Shown here: positions 63,976 to 64,000 of the stretch, piece by piece
Numbering within the stretch: position 1 is the first letter of the stretch
Layout: every line of letters begins with the position of its first letter
DNA from: an uncultured Paracoccaceae bacterium
GTDB taxonomy: Bacteria; Pseudomonadota; Alphaproteobacteria; Rhodobacterales; Rhodobacteraceae
DNA length: 64,000 bases
Direction: 5' to 3'
Assembly (NCBI GenBank): GCA_947500055.1
Contig: CANMQO010000001.1
Span: 248,001-312,000 of the forward strand
Position numbers and translations under genes: made by a program
Notes under the pieces: model-generated
Database searches by the model: none
What the model was told of the DNA's origin: nothing
The model's input: only the letters and a program-made list of their open reading frames with translations

Positions 63976-64000
63976 CGCAATCGATGAGGCCCGTTGCATG

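Overview
The window is 64 kb of high-GC alphaproteobacterial chromosome. Gene content and order point to the Rhodobacterales (Roseobacter group): glyQ, a small DUF6446-type gene and glyS in a row, GSCFA and DUF2244 proteins, a solitary ctaD, and many genes joined by ATGA or TGATG stop/start overlaps. The genus is my inference. There are about 57 protein genes (one cut by the left edge), two tRNA genes, and no rRNA, CRISPR array, IS element or prophage. Coding density is very high; only two gaps exceed 300 bp.

Layout. 1-8.7 kb: DUF4350/DUF4129 membrane genes, a DUF805 protein, a GSCFA gene pair, trkH joined to a thiamine-diphosphate decarboxylase-like gene, and a secreted trypsin-fold protein that has lost its catalytic triad. 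8.9-19.5 kb: glyQ-DUF6446-glyS, a PPDK-like gene, a SleB-type wall hydrolase, and folB-folP-glmM. 19.5-28.5 kb: an EamA transporter with two ferredoxin-like-fold genes and a divergent ArsR-type regulator; ilvC with two Lrp genes; a GGDEF cyclase; an aminotransferase; a UbiH-type hydroxylase; a HAD phosphatase; a GntR regulator. 28.5-33 kb: an MshEN-glycosyltransferase fusion, carA, yqeY and DUF2244. 33-40.5 kb: a complete sugar ABC operon with its own ROK regulator, a Gfo/Idh/MocA dehydrogenase and a PP2C-like gene at the end, preceded by a good ROK-type operator. 41-49.4 kb: a surface-type lipoprotein, ctaD, lipB, tRNA-Leu, an SHMT-like gene with a divergent LysR gene, an AEC transporter, an MBL hydrolase and tatD. 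49.4-53.4 kb: holB-tmk-dacC-SPOR lipoprotein. 53.6-60 kb: tRNA-Ser, a second surface-type lipoprotein, a serralysin-like RTX protease, and a heme oxygenase/bacteriophytochrome operon. 60-64 kb: a pqi lipid-transport operon with PqiA split into two genes.

Most of the window is ordinary housekeeping. The more unusual signals are: (i) a 38-bp array of four 11-bp-spaced GTCGG motifs present twice, about 30 kb apart, one copy sitting next to a 24-bp palindrome that is itself duplicated elsewhere; (ii) three perfect TTAA-N7-TTAA (CtrA-type) boxes upstream of the phytochrome operon, the MshEN-glycosyltransferase and a lipoprotein; (iii) three proteins with eroded or rearranged active sites (triad-less trypsin fold, PPDK with a damaged ATP-grasp half, FolB fused to a kinase-like domain); (iv) a mosaic glyS with an AT-rich insert; (v) two glycine-rich, TbpB-like surface lipoproteins. 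Functions are assigned from recognisable motifs only; no database search was possible.
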